From contig CAVRPP010000005.1 of assembly GCA_963723165.1 (NCBI GenBank), positions 338,539 to 402,538 of the forward strand: a stretch of 64,000 nucleotides of DNA, read 5' to 3'. A program made the translations under genes and the position numbers. Within the stretch, counting starts at the first letter, position 1, and each line of letters begins with the position of its first letter. Shown here piece by piece: positions 15,973-24,242 of this stretch. The notes under the pieces are model-generated. The model worked only from the letters and a program-made list of their open reading frames with translations, ran no database searches and was not told the DNA's origin. The stretch comes from UBA4744 sp963723165 (lineage in GTDB: Bacteria; Actinomycetota; Acidimicrobiia; Spongiisociales; UBA4744).

Positions 15973-17646
15973 ATGTCTGCCCTGACACGGTTCAAGCAAT
16001 CCGACGCATACCGGTATCTCGAGTTTTCGCTCATCGCCCTGGCAGTCGTCCTCTCGGCGATTGCGCTGTTCGCGAACCCGGCACGCTCTGGTATCTCGAC
16101 TGCGGAAGCCCCATCGGGAACCGGTGTAACAGCCCAGGCAAACGCGATGCCTCACCAGGGTTGGGCGCCCATGACAACGTACTTCAGCGCTTTCGGCAGC
16201 CGATCTGAGAGTGGAGGAGCCCTGCGTTATGAGTGGGATCTCGACGGGAACGGTCTCTACGACACCGATGCCACCGCCGACGACGGCTACACCAGCTACA
16301 CCTATGCCAAACCGGGCGACTACGTCGTCACACTGCGAGTAACGGACGAACGCGGTATATCCGCAACGGACGGCCTCACCGTTTCTGTCCGCCATCCCGC
16401 ATCGAGCCCTGTGGACTACTGGACGATCTTCGACGACACCCGTGTTCAGCGGGTGGACATCGAACTGTCCCAGGCCGGCTGGAACGAACTCTGGATTGAT
16501 CCACCCTCCAAGACGACCGTCCGCGCAGACGCCGTCGTTTTCGGTGAGACGCTGAACGACGTCGGATTCCGCATGAGAGGACAGTTCTCGCTGCGGGAAT
16601 CCGGGGAAAAGAAGCCGTGGAAGATCGATACCGACTTCTACGTCGAAGGTCAGGAGTTCCACAACCTCAAGCAGCTGATGTTCATCAACAACATCGGCGA
16701 TCCGACCATGATCGGCGAGAAGCTGGCCTACGACCTGTTGGCGTTCGCCGGGGTGCCGGCATCCCACGTCAGTTTCGTCGAACTGTGGATCGATATCTCC
16801 GATGCCGGCAACGGACCCGTGTTCTGGGGCGTGTACACGATGGTGGAACGAGTCGACAAGAAGTTCCTGGCGGCCAGGTTCGGGAACGACAGTGACCACG
16901 GGAACCTCTACAAGGCCAGCCATGCCCAGAGAGGCCCCATGGACCTGATCTACTACGGCGACCGCATCGAGGACTACCCCACCCAGGGCGGACAGTATGC
17001 GTACGGCAAGGTGACCAATGTCGAAGAGGCCGACTACACCGACGTGCTCAACCTGGCCAAAGTGATCGACGGCACCGGCTACTCGAATACCGGGGACTTC
17101 GCCGAGGCTCTAGAAGAGGTGTTCGAAGTCGACACCTTCCTGCGGTATGCGGCCGTCATGAACACGCTCTCGAGCTGGGATTACTACCCCTATACGGGCA
17201 ACAACTTCTATCTCTACAGCAACCCGGCTACCGGGAAGATCGATTGGATACCCTGGGATCTGACCCTGGGGGGCGATCCTCGCAGCCCTATCTTCGGTCT
17301 CGCCGGGTTCGGCTTGATGGAGCGGGCTCCCCTCTATGACAGGGTGTTCGAGGTCGACCGGTACCGATGGAAGTATGCGGCCTACCTGGACCTCGTTGTC
17401 AGGCACCGTTTCAACTACGCCGGCGTCTCCGCATCCTCCGGGCGACTCCACAATCTGATCGCGCCCTACGTGACTCAGAGCACCGGCGACCTGATGTTCT
17501 TCGGTGACTCGGCGCTGTTTGCCTATGAGAGTTTCGAGACCGATTGGGAAGGGTTGGCGGAGTTCGCCGAAGCGAGGAGCAGTTTCATCCTGCAGGAGCT
17601 TGCCGTGCTGCGCCAACCAGATTCCAACCCGGGAGGATCACCGTGA
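15973..17646 (+). CDS. PKD domain + CotH-like kinase, membrane-anchored
   Basis: This 557-residue protein has an N-terminal membrane anchor (LEFSLIALAVVLSAIALFA), a PKD domain (about residues 55-140: FSAFGSRSESGGALRYEWDL ... GDYVVTLRVTDERG), then a CotH domain (VQRVDIELSQAGWNEL, FRMRGQFSLRESGEKKPWKI, NLKQLMFINNIGDPTMIGEK, FWGVYTMVERVDKKFL, and the nucleotide/metal region GKIDWIPWDLTLGGDP). CotH proteins are atypical kinases that phosphorylate secreted proteins. The next gene starts inside its stop codon (GTGA), so CotH, DUF4956 and VTC form one operon. The start was chosen just before the anchor; its ribosome site is weak. Confidence 0.85.
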   Translation: MSALTRFKQSDAYRYLEFSLIALAVVLSAIALFANPARSGISTAEAPSGTGVTAQANAMPHQGWAPMTTYFSAFGSRSESGGALRYEWDLDGNGLYDTDATADDGYTSYTYAKPGDYVVTLRVTDERGISATDGLTVSVRHPASSPVDYWTIFDDTRVQRVDIELSQAGWNELWIDPPSKTTVRADAVVFGETLNDVGFRMRGQFSLRESGEKKPWKIDTDFYVEGQEFHNLKQLMFINNIGDPTMIGEKLAYDLLAFAGVPASHVSFVELWIDISDAGNGPVFWGVYTMVERVDKKFLAARFGNDSDHGNLYKASHAQRGPMDLIYYGDRIEDYPTQGGQYAYGKVTNVEEADYTDVLNLAKVIDGTGYSNTGDFAEALEEVFEVDTFLRYAAVMNTLSSWDYYPYTGNNFYLYSNPATGKIDWIPWDLTLGGDPRSPIFGLAGFGLMERAPLYDRVFEVDRYRWKYAAYLDLVVRHRFNYAGVSASSGRLHNLIAPYVTQSTGDLMFFGDSALFAYESFETDWEGLAEFAEARSSFILQELAVLRQPDSNPGGSP

Positions 17647-19019
17647 CCAGGAGCCGTATTTCGAAAGCCGGAGTCTTCTTGCTGATCAGCGTGATGCTGT
17701 TGATCACCACTCCGGTAGGGGCCGATGACGGCGGGTTTACCGAGACCTTCGACGATCCCGGCCTGGTCAACTGGGAGCGACAGGGAGACACCATTGTCGA
17801 GGAAGGCATTCTCAAACTGTCGCCCCCAGGAATGGTGACGAGACAAGGCACCTGGTCCGGGATCACCCTCACCGTGAAGCTCCGCACCGACGCCGAGGGA
17901 TTCGCGGTGATCGATTACATGGTCGGCGAAGGCCAGCACTACTCCCTGACCGTGCTGCCCGACCAGATCTTCCTGGAGAAGATCACCGACACCGCACCGG
18001 AGCGTCTCTGGGACGTCGCGGATCCCGCCCTCGTGGCTGATTGGAACACGGTGAAGATCGAATACGGCGGCACGGATCACACGATCGCCCTGAACGACCA
18101 GGTCCTCGCGACGGTGGCGGACCCGGATCCACTGGCCCCGGGAGGTGTCAGGCTGCACGTGCCCGCGAATTCTGTGGTGGAGTTCGATGAGGTCCTCCTC
18201 GAAGCCCAATCCGGCGACGGTATCGCACCTGATGGGGCTGTACCGCCTCCCGGGAAAGAACCTCCACCCGGAGGAGAAGAACCGACACCGATCGCCGGGG
18301 ACACCGGCACGGTGACCGACCCGGCCGATGAGGTCCCGGCCGACACGGGCTTCCTCGCCGAGTTCTTCTCGAGCCAGCCCGGCAGCATCGAATTGCAGAC
18401 GTTCGCCATCAACCTCTTGTTGGCAGCCATCGCCGCGTTCATCCTCAGCCTGGTGTACATCCACTGGGGGTCGTCGCTGTCCAACCGGAGGGTCTTCGCC
18501 GCCAATTTCATGCTGTTGACCATGACGACAACGTCCATCATTCTCGTCGTCCGTTCATCAGTGGCTCTGTCTCTCGGCCTGGTCGGCGCATTGTCGATCG
18601 TGCGCTTCCGAGCCGCAGTGAAGGAGCCGGAGGAACTGGCATACCTCTTCCTGGCCATTGGCCTCGGTATCGGCCTCGGCGACAACCAGCGTCTCGTGGT
18701 GTTGCTCACGCTGGTGGTTGCGGTCGTCGTCATGGGTCTCATGAAGCTGTTCCGGAACACCAAGGCAGATGCAAACCTGCATCTGGCGGTTGCTTCCAAC
18801 GCCCCCGACAAGGTCGATCTCGACGCGATCGTCGGCGTTCTCGACCAACACTGCTCCAAGGCCAAACTGCTGCGCTACGACGAGAACGCCGAGGCGCTGG
18901 AAACGTCGTTTGTGGTTGAGTTCAAGCATTCCTCCGACATAAGCCAGACGAATGCAGCCTTGAAGTCGCTATCGCCCTCGATCGACATCACCTTGATGGA
19001 CAACCAGGGAATCTGGTAG
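17643..19019 (+). CDS. signal peptide + jelly-roll domain + DUF4956 membrane protein
   Basis: This 458-residue protein starts with GTG at 17643, preceded by GGGAGG and overlapping the CotH stop. It has a signal peptide, an extracellular LamG/DUF1080-like beta domain (about residues 25-190: FTETFDDPGLVNWERQGD ... VEFDEVLLEAQSG), a Pro-rich linker, then DUF4956: four helices (NLLLAAIAAFILSLVYI, FAANFMLLTMTTTSIILVV, LSLGLVGALSIVRFRAAVKE, YLFLAIGLGIGLGDNQR) and a cytosolic alpha/beta tail. The motif GALSIVRFRAAVKEPEELA is diagnostic. DUF4956 genes commonly sit beside VTC and CotH genes; their biochemical role is unknown. Confidence 0.85.
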   Translation: MTRSRISKAGVFLLISVMLLITTPVGADDGGFTETFDDPGLVNWERQGDTIVEEGILKLSPPGMVTRQGTWSGITLTVKLRTDAEGFAVIDYMVGEGQHYSLTVLPDQIFLEKITDTAPERLWDVADPALVADWNTVKIEYGGTDHTIALNDQVLATVADPDPLAPGGVRLHVPANSVVEFDEVLLEAQSGDGIAPDGAVPPPGKEPPPGGEEPTPIAGDTGTVTDPADEVPADTGFLAEFFSSQPGSIELQTFAINLLLAAIAAFILSLVYIHWGSSLSNRRVFAANFMLLTMTTTSIILVVRSSVALSLGLVGALSIVRFRAAVKEPEELAYLFLAIGLGIGLGDNQRLVVLLTLVVAVVVMGLMKLFRNTKADANLHLAVASNAPDKVDLDAIVGVLDQHCSKAKLLRYDENAEALETSFVVEFKHSSDISQTNAALKSLSPSIDITLMDNQGIW

Positions 19020-19026
19020 GCGCACC

Positions 19027-19707
19027 GTGGATACCGACGGCTACCGATACGAGAGGAAGTTCCTGGTTGACCGGCTGGATCAATATCAGGTGATGGGTCT
19101 GATCAAGCGCCACCCGGCCATGTTCTATCAACCGTATCCACCCCGGTTCATCAACAACTTCTACCTGGACACCGCCGACATGACGAATTACCACGACAAC
19201 GTTGTCGGAGCGGCCAACCGTCGCAAAGCGAGAATTCGCTGGTACGGAGACCTGATCGGCCAGATCGAAGATCCCGTGCTCGAGTTCAAGATCAAACGCG
19301 GGTTGGTGGGCACGAAGAAGCATCACCCGATTCCCGGTTTCGAAGTGGTACCCGGTTTTGAGGCGCAGATGGTGATGCGGAGCACCGCCGCATCAGACCT
19401 TCCCCCCGAAGTCAAGAGGTACTTGCGGACGGTGGACATCGTGCTGTTGAACAACTATCACCGTCGCTACTACGTATCCAAAGATGGCAGATTCCGACTC
19501 ACACTCGACACCGGCATGGCCTTCTATCGGATCGGCCGGTTGAGCAACCGGTTGGTTCAGAAACAGATAGATCAACGCAACGTGATAGTGGAGCTCAAAT
19601 ACGACATCGACCACGATGTCTCGGCATACCGGGTGTCCACCTTTTTCCCCTTCCGGGTCACCAAGAGCTCAAAGTACGTGCAAGGGATCGATCGCGTCTA
19701 TCTGTAG
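19027..19707 (+). CDS. VTC-domain polyphosphate polymerase-like protein
   Basis: This 226-residue protein is a stand-alone VTC domain. It shows the basic tunnel residues: YRYERKFLVD at the N-terminus, FYLDTADMTNYHDNV, NRRKARIRWYGD, DPVLEFKIKRG, RRYYVSKDGRFRLTLDTGM and a C-terminal VIVELKYDID. In yeast Vtc4 this tunnel makes polyphosphate from ATP. It starts with GTG seven bases after the DUF4956 stop. In this family the domain is cytosolic; the membrane neighbour could receive or export the product. That coupling is inference. Confidence 0.85.
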   Translation: MDTDGYRYERKFLVDRLDQYQVMGLIKRHPAMFYQPYPPRFINNFYLDTADMTNYHDNVVGAANRRKARIRWYGDLIGQIEDPVLEFKIKRGLVGTKKHHPIPGFEVVPGFEAQMVMRSTAASDLPPEVKRYLRTVDIVLLNNYHRRYYVSKDGRFRLTLDTGMAFYRIGRLSNRLVQKQIDQRNVIVELKYDIDHDVSAYRVSTFFPFRVTKSSKYVQGIDRVYL

Positions 19708-19743
19708 GCCTTCGTCGAAGATCCCGCCACCCAGCGCAAATGG

Positions 19744-19805
19744 TTGACACTCACCGTGGTCAAATGTGGTATGTTCAAAAGTGAAACCACGGTCAGTGGT
19801 TTCAC
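19744..19805 (+). promoter_or_regulatory. promoter with perfect inverted repeat at the predicted +1
   Basis: TTGACA (19744-19749) is followed after 17 bases by TGGTAT (19767-19772), a plausible -35/-10 pair. Starting at about +1, GTGAAACCAC (19781-19790) and GTGGTTTCAC (19796-19805) form a perfect 10-bp inverted repeat with a 5-base spacer. It can act as a repressor operator or as a 5' hairpin on the short RiPP-like transcript. Confidence 0.6.
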
Positions 19806-19830
19806 GGGGCTAGCTGCATTGGGAGGTGCA

Positions 19831-20133
19831 ATGACGTACGAGAAGCCAGCGATCCGCGACCTTGGCGATATCGCCAAGCACACCTACTTCATAGGTGGGG
19901 ACGACGAGGGCGATGACGGTTTCCCCGGCTGCTCCGGAGACCTTTGCGACGCCGACCGGTTTAGGGATTCGGAAAGAAGCAACCGTCATCTAGGCCCGGG
20001 TTACCGGGCGCATGAGAGTGGTCCGAGCAGCCATGAAGAACCCGTCATGGCTGTCCGGGCCGCTTTCTCGTCGAGTACCGCACTTCCATCACCGCTCCCC
20101 CACGATCGCCCGCACCAACCTCGACCAGCGTGA
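19831..20133 (+). CDS. lasso-leader-like RiPP precursor peptide gene
   Basis: The ATG at 19831 has a strong ribosome site (GGGAGG). The product begins MTYEKPAIRDLGDIAKHTYF, fitting the lasso-peptide leader pattern Y-x2-P-x-(L/I)-x3-G-x5-T. If the Thr is at leader position -2, the core would start at Phe with acidic residues at positions 7 and 9 (FIGGDDEGD), as needed for a macrolactam ring, and has two Cys. No lasso cyclase, protease or PqqD-like gene is in the window. The open frame runs to 20133 through two hairpins, which is unlikely for a real peptide; with one base shifted it would end at the TAG at 19991. The true C-terminus is uncertain. Confidence 0.6.
   Translation: MTYEKPAIRDLGDIAKHTYFIGGDDEGDDGFPGCSGDLCDADRFRDSERSNRHLGPGYRAHESGPSSHEEPVMAVRAAFSSSTALPSPLPHDRPHQPRPA
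19994..20061 (+). terminator. tandem terminator hairpins
   Basis: Hairpin 1: GCCCGG (19994-19999), loop GTTA, CCGGGC (20004-20009). Hairpin 2: 17-bp stem 20020-20036 with 20045-20061 (two mismatches), loop AGAACCCG, followed by GCTTTCTCG. Together they likely end the RiPP-like transcript before deoC. Confidence 0.65.
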
Positions 20134-20177
20134 TGGTCTTCGTATTACCGTTCATGGCAGCCTGAACAGGAGGAAAC

Positions 20178-20865
20178 TTGGACGGAGGAGAACTACGACA
20201 GGGAACTCGCACGGCTCATAGACCACACGCTGCTCAAGACGGACGCGAAGAAAGAGGACTTCGACCGCGTCTGCGAGGAGGCGAAGCGCTACCACTTCAG
20301 GTCGGTATGCGTCTTCTCCGGCGACGTCGAGTACGTGGCCCAGAAGCTCAAGGGGTCGGACGTGATCCCGATAGCCGTGGTGGGTTTTCCCCACGGCCAG
20401 ATGACGCCCGTCGCCAAGGCCTTCGAAGCGCATGATGCGATCACGAACCGAGGTGCCCAGGAGATAGACATGGTGATCCATGTCAGCGCCATCAAGAGCA
20501 AGCATTACATCCTCGTCCTCGAGGACATCCAGCAGGTGGTCAAGGCCTGCGGAGAGATACCGGTCAAGGTCATCATCGAGACGGCACTCCTCACGGACAC
20601 GGAGAAGATCGCCGCTTGCACTCTTGCGAAGACAGCAGGGGCGCGCTTCATCAAGACGTCCACCGGCAAGGAGGATGGTGGAGCGACGGTCGAGGACGTG
20701 CGGCTCATGCGCGAGGTCGTCGGCGACGAGGTCCTCATCAAGGCCAGCGGCGGCATCCACACGAAGGAGTTCGCCTACGAGCTCATCAAAGCCGGCGCCG
20801 ACCGTATCGGGACCAGTAACTCCGTCCAGCTGGTGACGAGCGGAACCGCCGAAGGCGGATATTGA
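20178..20865 (+). CDS. deoC: deoxyribose-phosphate aldolase, copy 1 (frameshift at codon 3)
   Basis: DeoC splits 2-deoxyribose-5-phosphate into glyceraldehyde-3-phosphate and acetaldehyde. Key parts are present: LIDHTLLKTDAKKEDFDRVC, IAVVGFPHGQM, EIDMVIHVSAIKS, the Schiff-base Lys in ARFIKTSTGK, and LIKASGGIHTKEFAYEL. The start is TTG 20178 with a perfect AGGAGG site, conserved in copy 2 (34402). An extra G at about 20184 throws the frame after two codons; there is no other ATG or GTG in the true frame before 20335. Corrected length is 228 residues, equal to copy 2. It may be a contig error or a truly silenced start. Confidence 0.8.
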
Positions 20866-21010
20866 CCGTAGCCGCCACGACACCGGCCACCGCTACGTCC
20901 CAGGTGTCGGCATCGCCCGAATCGGACCCTCCCGGCAGTCAGGCCGGGGAGGTTGGTGATGGTCGGCTGCTCGCCCCTCCCGGGTGGACCGCACCCCTAG
21001 GCTCACAACG

Positions 21011-21523
21011 ATGGCAAAGGATCACATCGTCCTGGTGGGCGCCATGGGGTCGGGCAAGACCACCGTCGGTGCGCGACTTGCAGAGGCGCTGAGCCGACCA
21101 TTCGTCGATTCTGACGACCAGATTGAAGGGACCTACGGGGCCACCGGTCGGGAACTCGCCGAGCGCAGAGGGGTTGCCTGGTTGCACGAAGCCGAGGCTT
21201 CGGCATTCCGCAAGGCCCTCGATTCGGCGGACCCAACGGTCATCGCCGCGGCGGCCAGTATTGCGGACCAGCCTGAGCTGGTAGCCATGCTGCATTCGAA
21301 TGGCCTATTTGTGGTGCTTCTCGAAGCCGAACCCGACGTGCTGGCCCGCCGGGCGGAGACGGCGAACCACCGTCGACGTGTTGATTGGGACGACATGTCC
21401 AAGCGCTCGGGGCGGCGCCGAGCCCGTCTCGCCACCGTGGCTGATGTGGTCATGTCCACCACCTCGCTCGACCCGTATTCCGTGGTAGCCGACGTGCTGG
21501 ACCTGCTGGCCACGAGGCAATGA
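21011..21523 (+). CDS. shikimate kinase-like P-loop kinase
   Basis: This 170-residue protein has the Walker A motif GAMGSGKTTVG, the substrate-binding Asp pair in FVDSDDQIEGTYG, and further shikimate kinase features (AEALSRPFVDSD, VVLLEAEPDVLARRAE). It lacks a clear RPLL lid motif and reads DWDDMSKRSGRRRARLATVA where the usual kinase has RNPLY...Y...A. It may therefore be a shikimate-kinase-family enzyme with another substrate, such as gluconate kinase. No other aro genes are nearby. The start is ATG 21011. Confidence 0.75.
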   Translation: MAKDHIVLVGAMGSGKTTVGARLAEALSRPFVDSDDQIEGTYGATGRELAERRGVAWLHEAEASAFRKALDSADPTVIAAAASIADQPELVAMLHSNGLFVVLLEAEPDVLARRAETANHRRRVDWDDMSKRSGRRRARLATVADVVMSTTSLDPYSVVADVLDLLATRQ

Positions 21524-21594
21524 GCACCGAATCGAGAATTGACACGTGAGTCCTGGCGGACCGCTGCGGATCCGCCGGCCGGTACCATCTCCCC

Positions 21595-23508
21595 ATGCCA
21601 ACGATCGACCCCCCGCGGACGACGAGGGGAGTCCTGCGATCGATCTACCGCCGGGGATCGGGCGAGGAGCGGGACCGGTTCGACGTCGACATCGAGCTGA
21701 TTGATGGGCGTTTCGAACCTGGTGACCTGCTCGGCATGTGCACGGGCGGCGTGTTGCGACCAACCAGAGGTTCGGCCGCGGTGAAGGTCGAAGCGCTGTC
21801 GACCCGGCTGGTGCTCCGGTCGGACCCGCCGGAGCTGATCGAGGAGGCGCACCACTGGACGATCCTCGATCTCCGGCCCCGGTGGCCGGCAATCCATTCG
21901 AATCACGGCCCGGTCTCCGCGTGGATCGAACGGATCGACGGTACGACAATCGAACTCGACGTCGTTCCCGCCGAGCTGGATGCCACCCCGCCGGAGCCCG
22001 CCGGCCACCCTGTGAGTTCCGGAACGGTCGGCAATCCGACGACCCACCTGCTTCCCCGCCCGGCGACGATCGTGGCAGATGGACCGCCGCGTTCGGGAAT
22101 CGGTGTCCGCCTCGTGAACGACCCGGCGAACCGCTGGCCGGCAGTCGGGGCGCTGGCGCAGCGGCTCGGGATCGACGTTGCCGGGGGTCCGGCGATCCTG
22201 GAACTGGACGCCGCCATCGACACCGACCTGGCAGACGGAGCGTACGACCTGGAGATCGGCCACTCGTTCGCTCGCCTCCGGGGCGCCTCGCCCACCGCAG
22301 TCACGCACGGCATGGTCACGCTCGCCCAACTCGTTGCGGCCGGTGTGCCCGAGCGGATTCACATCGCCGACGCACCACGGCACGGCCGCCGCGGCCTGTC
22401 GGTCGATCTGGCACGACGCTGGTTTGATTCCGACGTGGTCGAGCGGCTGATTGACCTGGCGGTCTGGCGGAAGCTGTCCCACCTCCAGCTCCACCTGACC
22501 GACGACGAAGCCTGGCGCGTCCCCGTCGACGCGTACCCTGCCCTCGCCGAGGTCGGCGGTGTGCGCGGCCACGGTCTCGCCATAGGGCCGTTGTGCGGTA
22601 GCAGTGCCCCACCGTACGGGCGCGCCTACACCCCCGCTGAGATCGGACGGTGGGTCGAGCGAGCCGAAGGGCTGGCGGTCGAACTGGTCCCCGAGGTCGA
22701 CATCCCCGGACACTGCCACGCGGCACTCGTCGCGATACCCGGGCTGCGCGACTCCGAAGACCGCAGTGGGACGCTGAGCGTGCAGGGTTTCCGTGACAAC
22801 GTCCTCGTCCCCGGGCCGGTGACGACCCGGTTTCTCCATGAGGTTTTTGGGTCGCTTGCCGACCTCTTTCCGAACTCGCCTGTGCTGCATCTCGGCGGCG
22901 ACGAGGTTCCGCCCGGCGCATGGACGCAGTCGCCCCGCGCCGCCGGTTACGGACGAGAACACGGCATACAACCCGGGCCGGCGATGGCCGGAGCATTGAT
23001 CGCCGCCGCCGCCGGGGCGATCGACGGCGCCGGTCGTGGGTGGGCCGGGTGGCAGGAGGTTGCCAACTTCGACCACGCCGTCGAGCCCGCCTACGTCGTC
23101 GCCTGGACGTCCGCAGCGGTCATCGGGCGGGTCCTCGACCGGGGGCATTCCGTGGTCGCATCGCCTGCCGATGCGTACTACCTCGACATGGCCGTCGATA
23201 AAGGCTGGTCGACACCGGGGGCATCGTGGGCGGGCACGACGCCGATGACCACCACCTGCGACTTCGCTCTCTCGGACCCCGGCACCACCGACGGACGGTT
23301 GATCGGCGGGCAAGCCGCCATCTGGGGTGAACACGTCGACTCCCTCGAGGTACTCGACGAGCTGCTCTTCCCACGACTCGACGCCGTCGCCGAGGCCACC
23401 TGGACGGACGACACAACCGGACGGGCCGACGACATCAGCAGTCGCTCGGGAGCTCACCCGACCGTGCTCCGACAAGCGTCGCTCACCAGCAAGGCAGCCG
23501 ACAGATGA
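21595..23508 (+). CDS. GH20 beta-N-acetylhexosaminidase-like protein
   Basis: This 637-residue protein has an N-terminal beta domain (residues 1-150), a GH20b-like alpha/beta domain (VRLVNDPANRWPAVGALAQR ... VTHGMVTLAQLVA), and a GH20 barrel from about residue 260: PRHGRRGLSVDLARRWFDSD, LSHLQLHLTDDEAWRV, VELVPEVDIPGHCHAAL, and the catalytic Asp-Glu pair in LHLGGDEVPPGAW. GH20 enzymes remove terminal GlcNAc or GalNAc by substrate-assisted catalysis. There is no signal peptide, so it probably acts in the cytoplasm. The GNAT gene overlaps its stop by four bases. Confidence 0.85.
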   Translation: MPTIDPPRTTRGVLRSIYRRGSGEERDRFDVDIELIDGRFEPGDLLGMCTGGVLRPTRGSAAVKVEALSTRLVLRSDPPELIEEAHHWTILDLRPRWPAIHSNHGPVSAWIERIDGTTIELDVVPAELDATPPEPAGHPVSSGTVGNPTTHLLPRPATIVADGPPRSGIGVRLVNDPANRWPAVGALAQRLGIDVAGGPAILELDAAIDTDLADGAYDLEIGHSFARLRGASPTAVTHGMVTLAQLVAAGVPERIHIADAPRHGRRGLSVDLARRWFDSDVVERLIDLAVWRKLSHLQLHLTDDEAWRVPVDAYPALAEVGGVRGHGLAIGPLCGSSAPPYGRAYTPAEIGRWVERAEGLAVELVPEVDIPGHCHAALVAIPGLRDSEDRSGTLSVQGFRDNVLVPGPVTTRFLHEVFGSLADLFPNSPVLHLGGDEVPPGAWTQSPRAAGYGREHGIQPGPAMAGALIAAAAGAIDGAGRGWAGWQEVANFDHAVEPAYVVAWTSAAVIGRVLDRGHSVVASPADAYYLDMAVDKGWSTPGASWAGTTPMTTTCDFALSDPGTTDGRLIGGQAAIWGEHVDSLEVLDELLFPRLDAVAEATWTDDTTGRADDISSRSGAHPTVLRQASLTSKAADR

Positions 23509-24107
23509 GTGACGCCGTGGTCCGGCCGTTCGCCCCCGACGACGCCGACGCCTGCTACGAGATCTGTCTCCTCACCGGGGACCACGGCGGCGACGCCTCG
23601 GCTCTCTACACCGACCCGCGGCTGATCGGCGAGTTCTGGGTCGGCCCGTACCTCGAGCGGTGGCCGCAGCACGCTTTCGTCGTGGCGGACGAGACGACGG
23701 TCGGCGGGTACATCGTCGGGGCGCCGGACACGGCCGAACACGAACAGTGGTTGGCGCAGGAGTGGCTGCCACCGCTGCGCGTGCGGTATCCGATCGACGC
23801 CTTCCCGCCGGGAACCGCCGACGCCGACACCGTCCGGCTTCTCCACGACCCACCGGCCAGGCCCGAGCAGCTCACTTCGAGGTGGCCGGCGCACCTTCAT
23901 ATCGATCTGCTCCCGCGCCTCCAGCGGCGCGGCTACGGCAGCGCACTGATGCAGGCGTTCCTCGATTCGCTCCGGTCGGCCGGGGTGGCGGGCGTCCACC
24001 TCGGTGTCTCGTCCAGGAATCCCGGGGCCATTGCCTTCTACCGGCGGCTGGGTTTTCGCGAGATCCACGGCGGGACGATCTGGGGTCGGTCGACCGATCC
24101 GCTCTGA
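23505..24107 (+). CDS. GNAT N-acetyltransferase
   Basis: This 200-residue protein starts inside the hexosaminidase stop (ATGA). It has the acetyl-CoA-binding motif A region HIDLLPRLQRRGYGSALMQA and motif B GVHLGVSSRNPGAIAFYRRL, then GFREIH. The long insert between the first strand and motif A resembles the GNAT domain found at the C-terminus of bacterial O-GlcNAcase-type proteins and fused to hexosaminidases. The tight coupling suggests it acetylates or otherwise serves an amino sugar released by the hexosaminidase, which is inference. Confidence 0.85.
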   Translation: MSDAVVRPFAPDDADACYEICLLTGDHGGDASALYTDPRLIGEFWVGPYLERWPQHAFVVADETTVGGYIVGAPDTAEHEQWLAQEWLPPLRVRYPIDAFPPGTADADTVRLLHDPPARPEQLTSRWPAHLHIDLLPRLQRRGYGSALMQAFLDSLRSAGVAGVHLGVSSRNPGAIAFYRRLGFREIHGGTIWGRSTDPL

Positions 24108-24242
24108 TGCAACCGGGGACCAAGGTCACTTCTCGTTTCGGCCCGAACCAGAAGTGGCCGGTGGTCTCGCACATCGCCGGACTCCGTCTCGACTCAGGCC
24201 GATTCTCCTGTCAGGAGTCGACGGAGGCGGGAATAAAGGTGT

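Noticed and set aside
15918..15980. GEMM-I c-di-GMP riboswitch before the CotH gene
   Set aside because: Only GGCAAAC and GGGACG fit; the GCAAAGCC segment and second stem are missing and spacing is wrong. Kept only as a structured leader.
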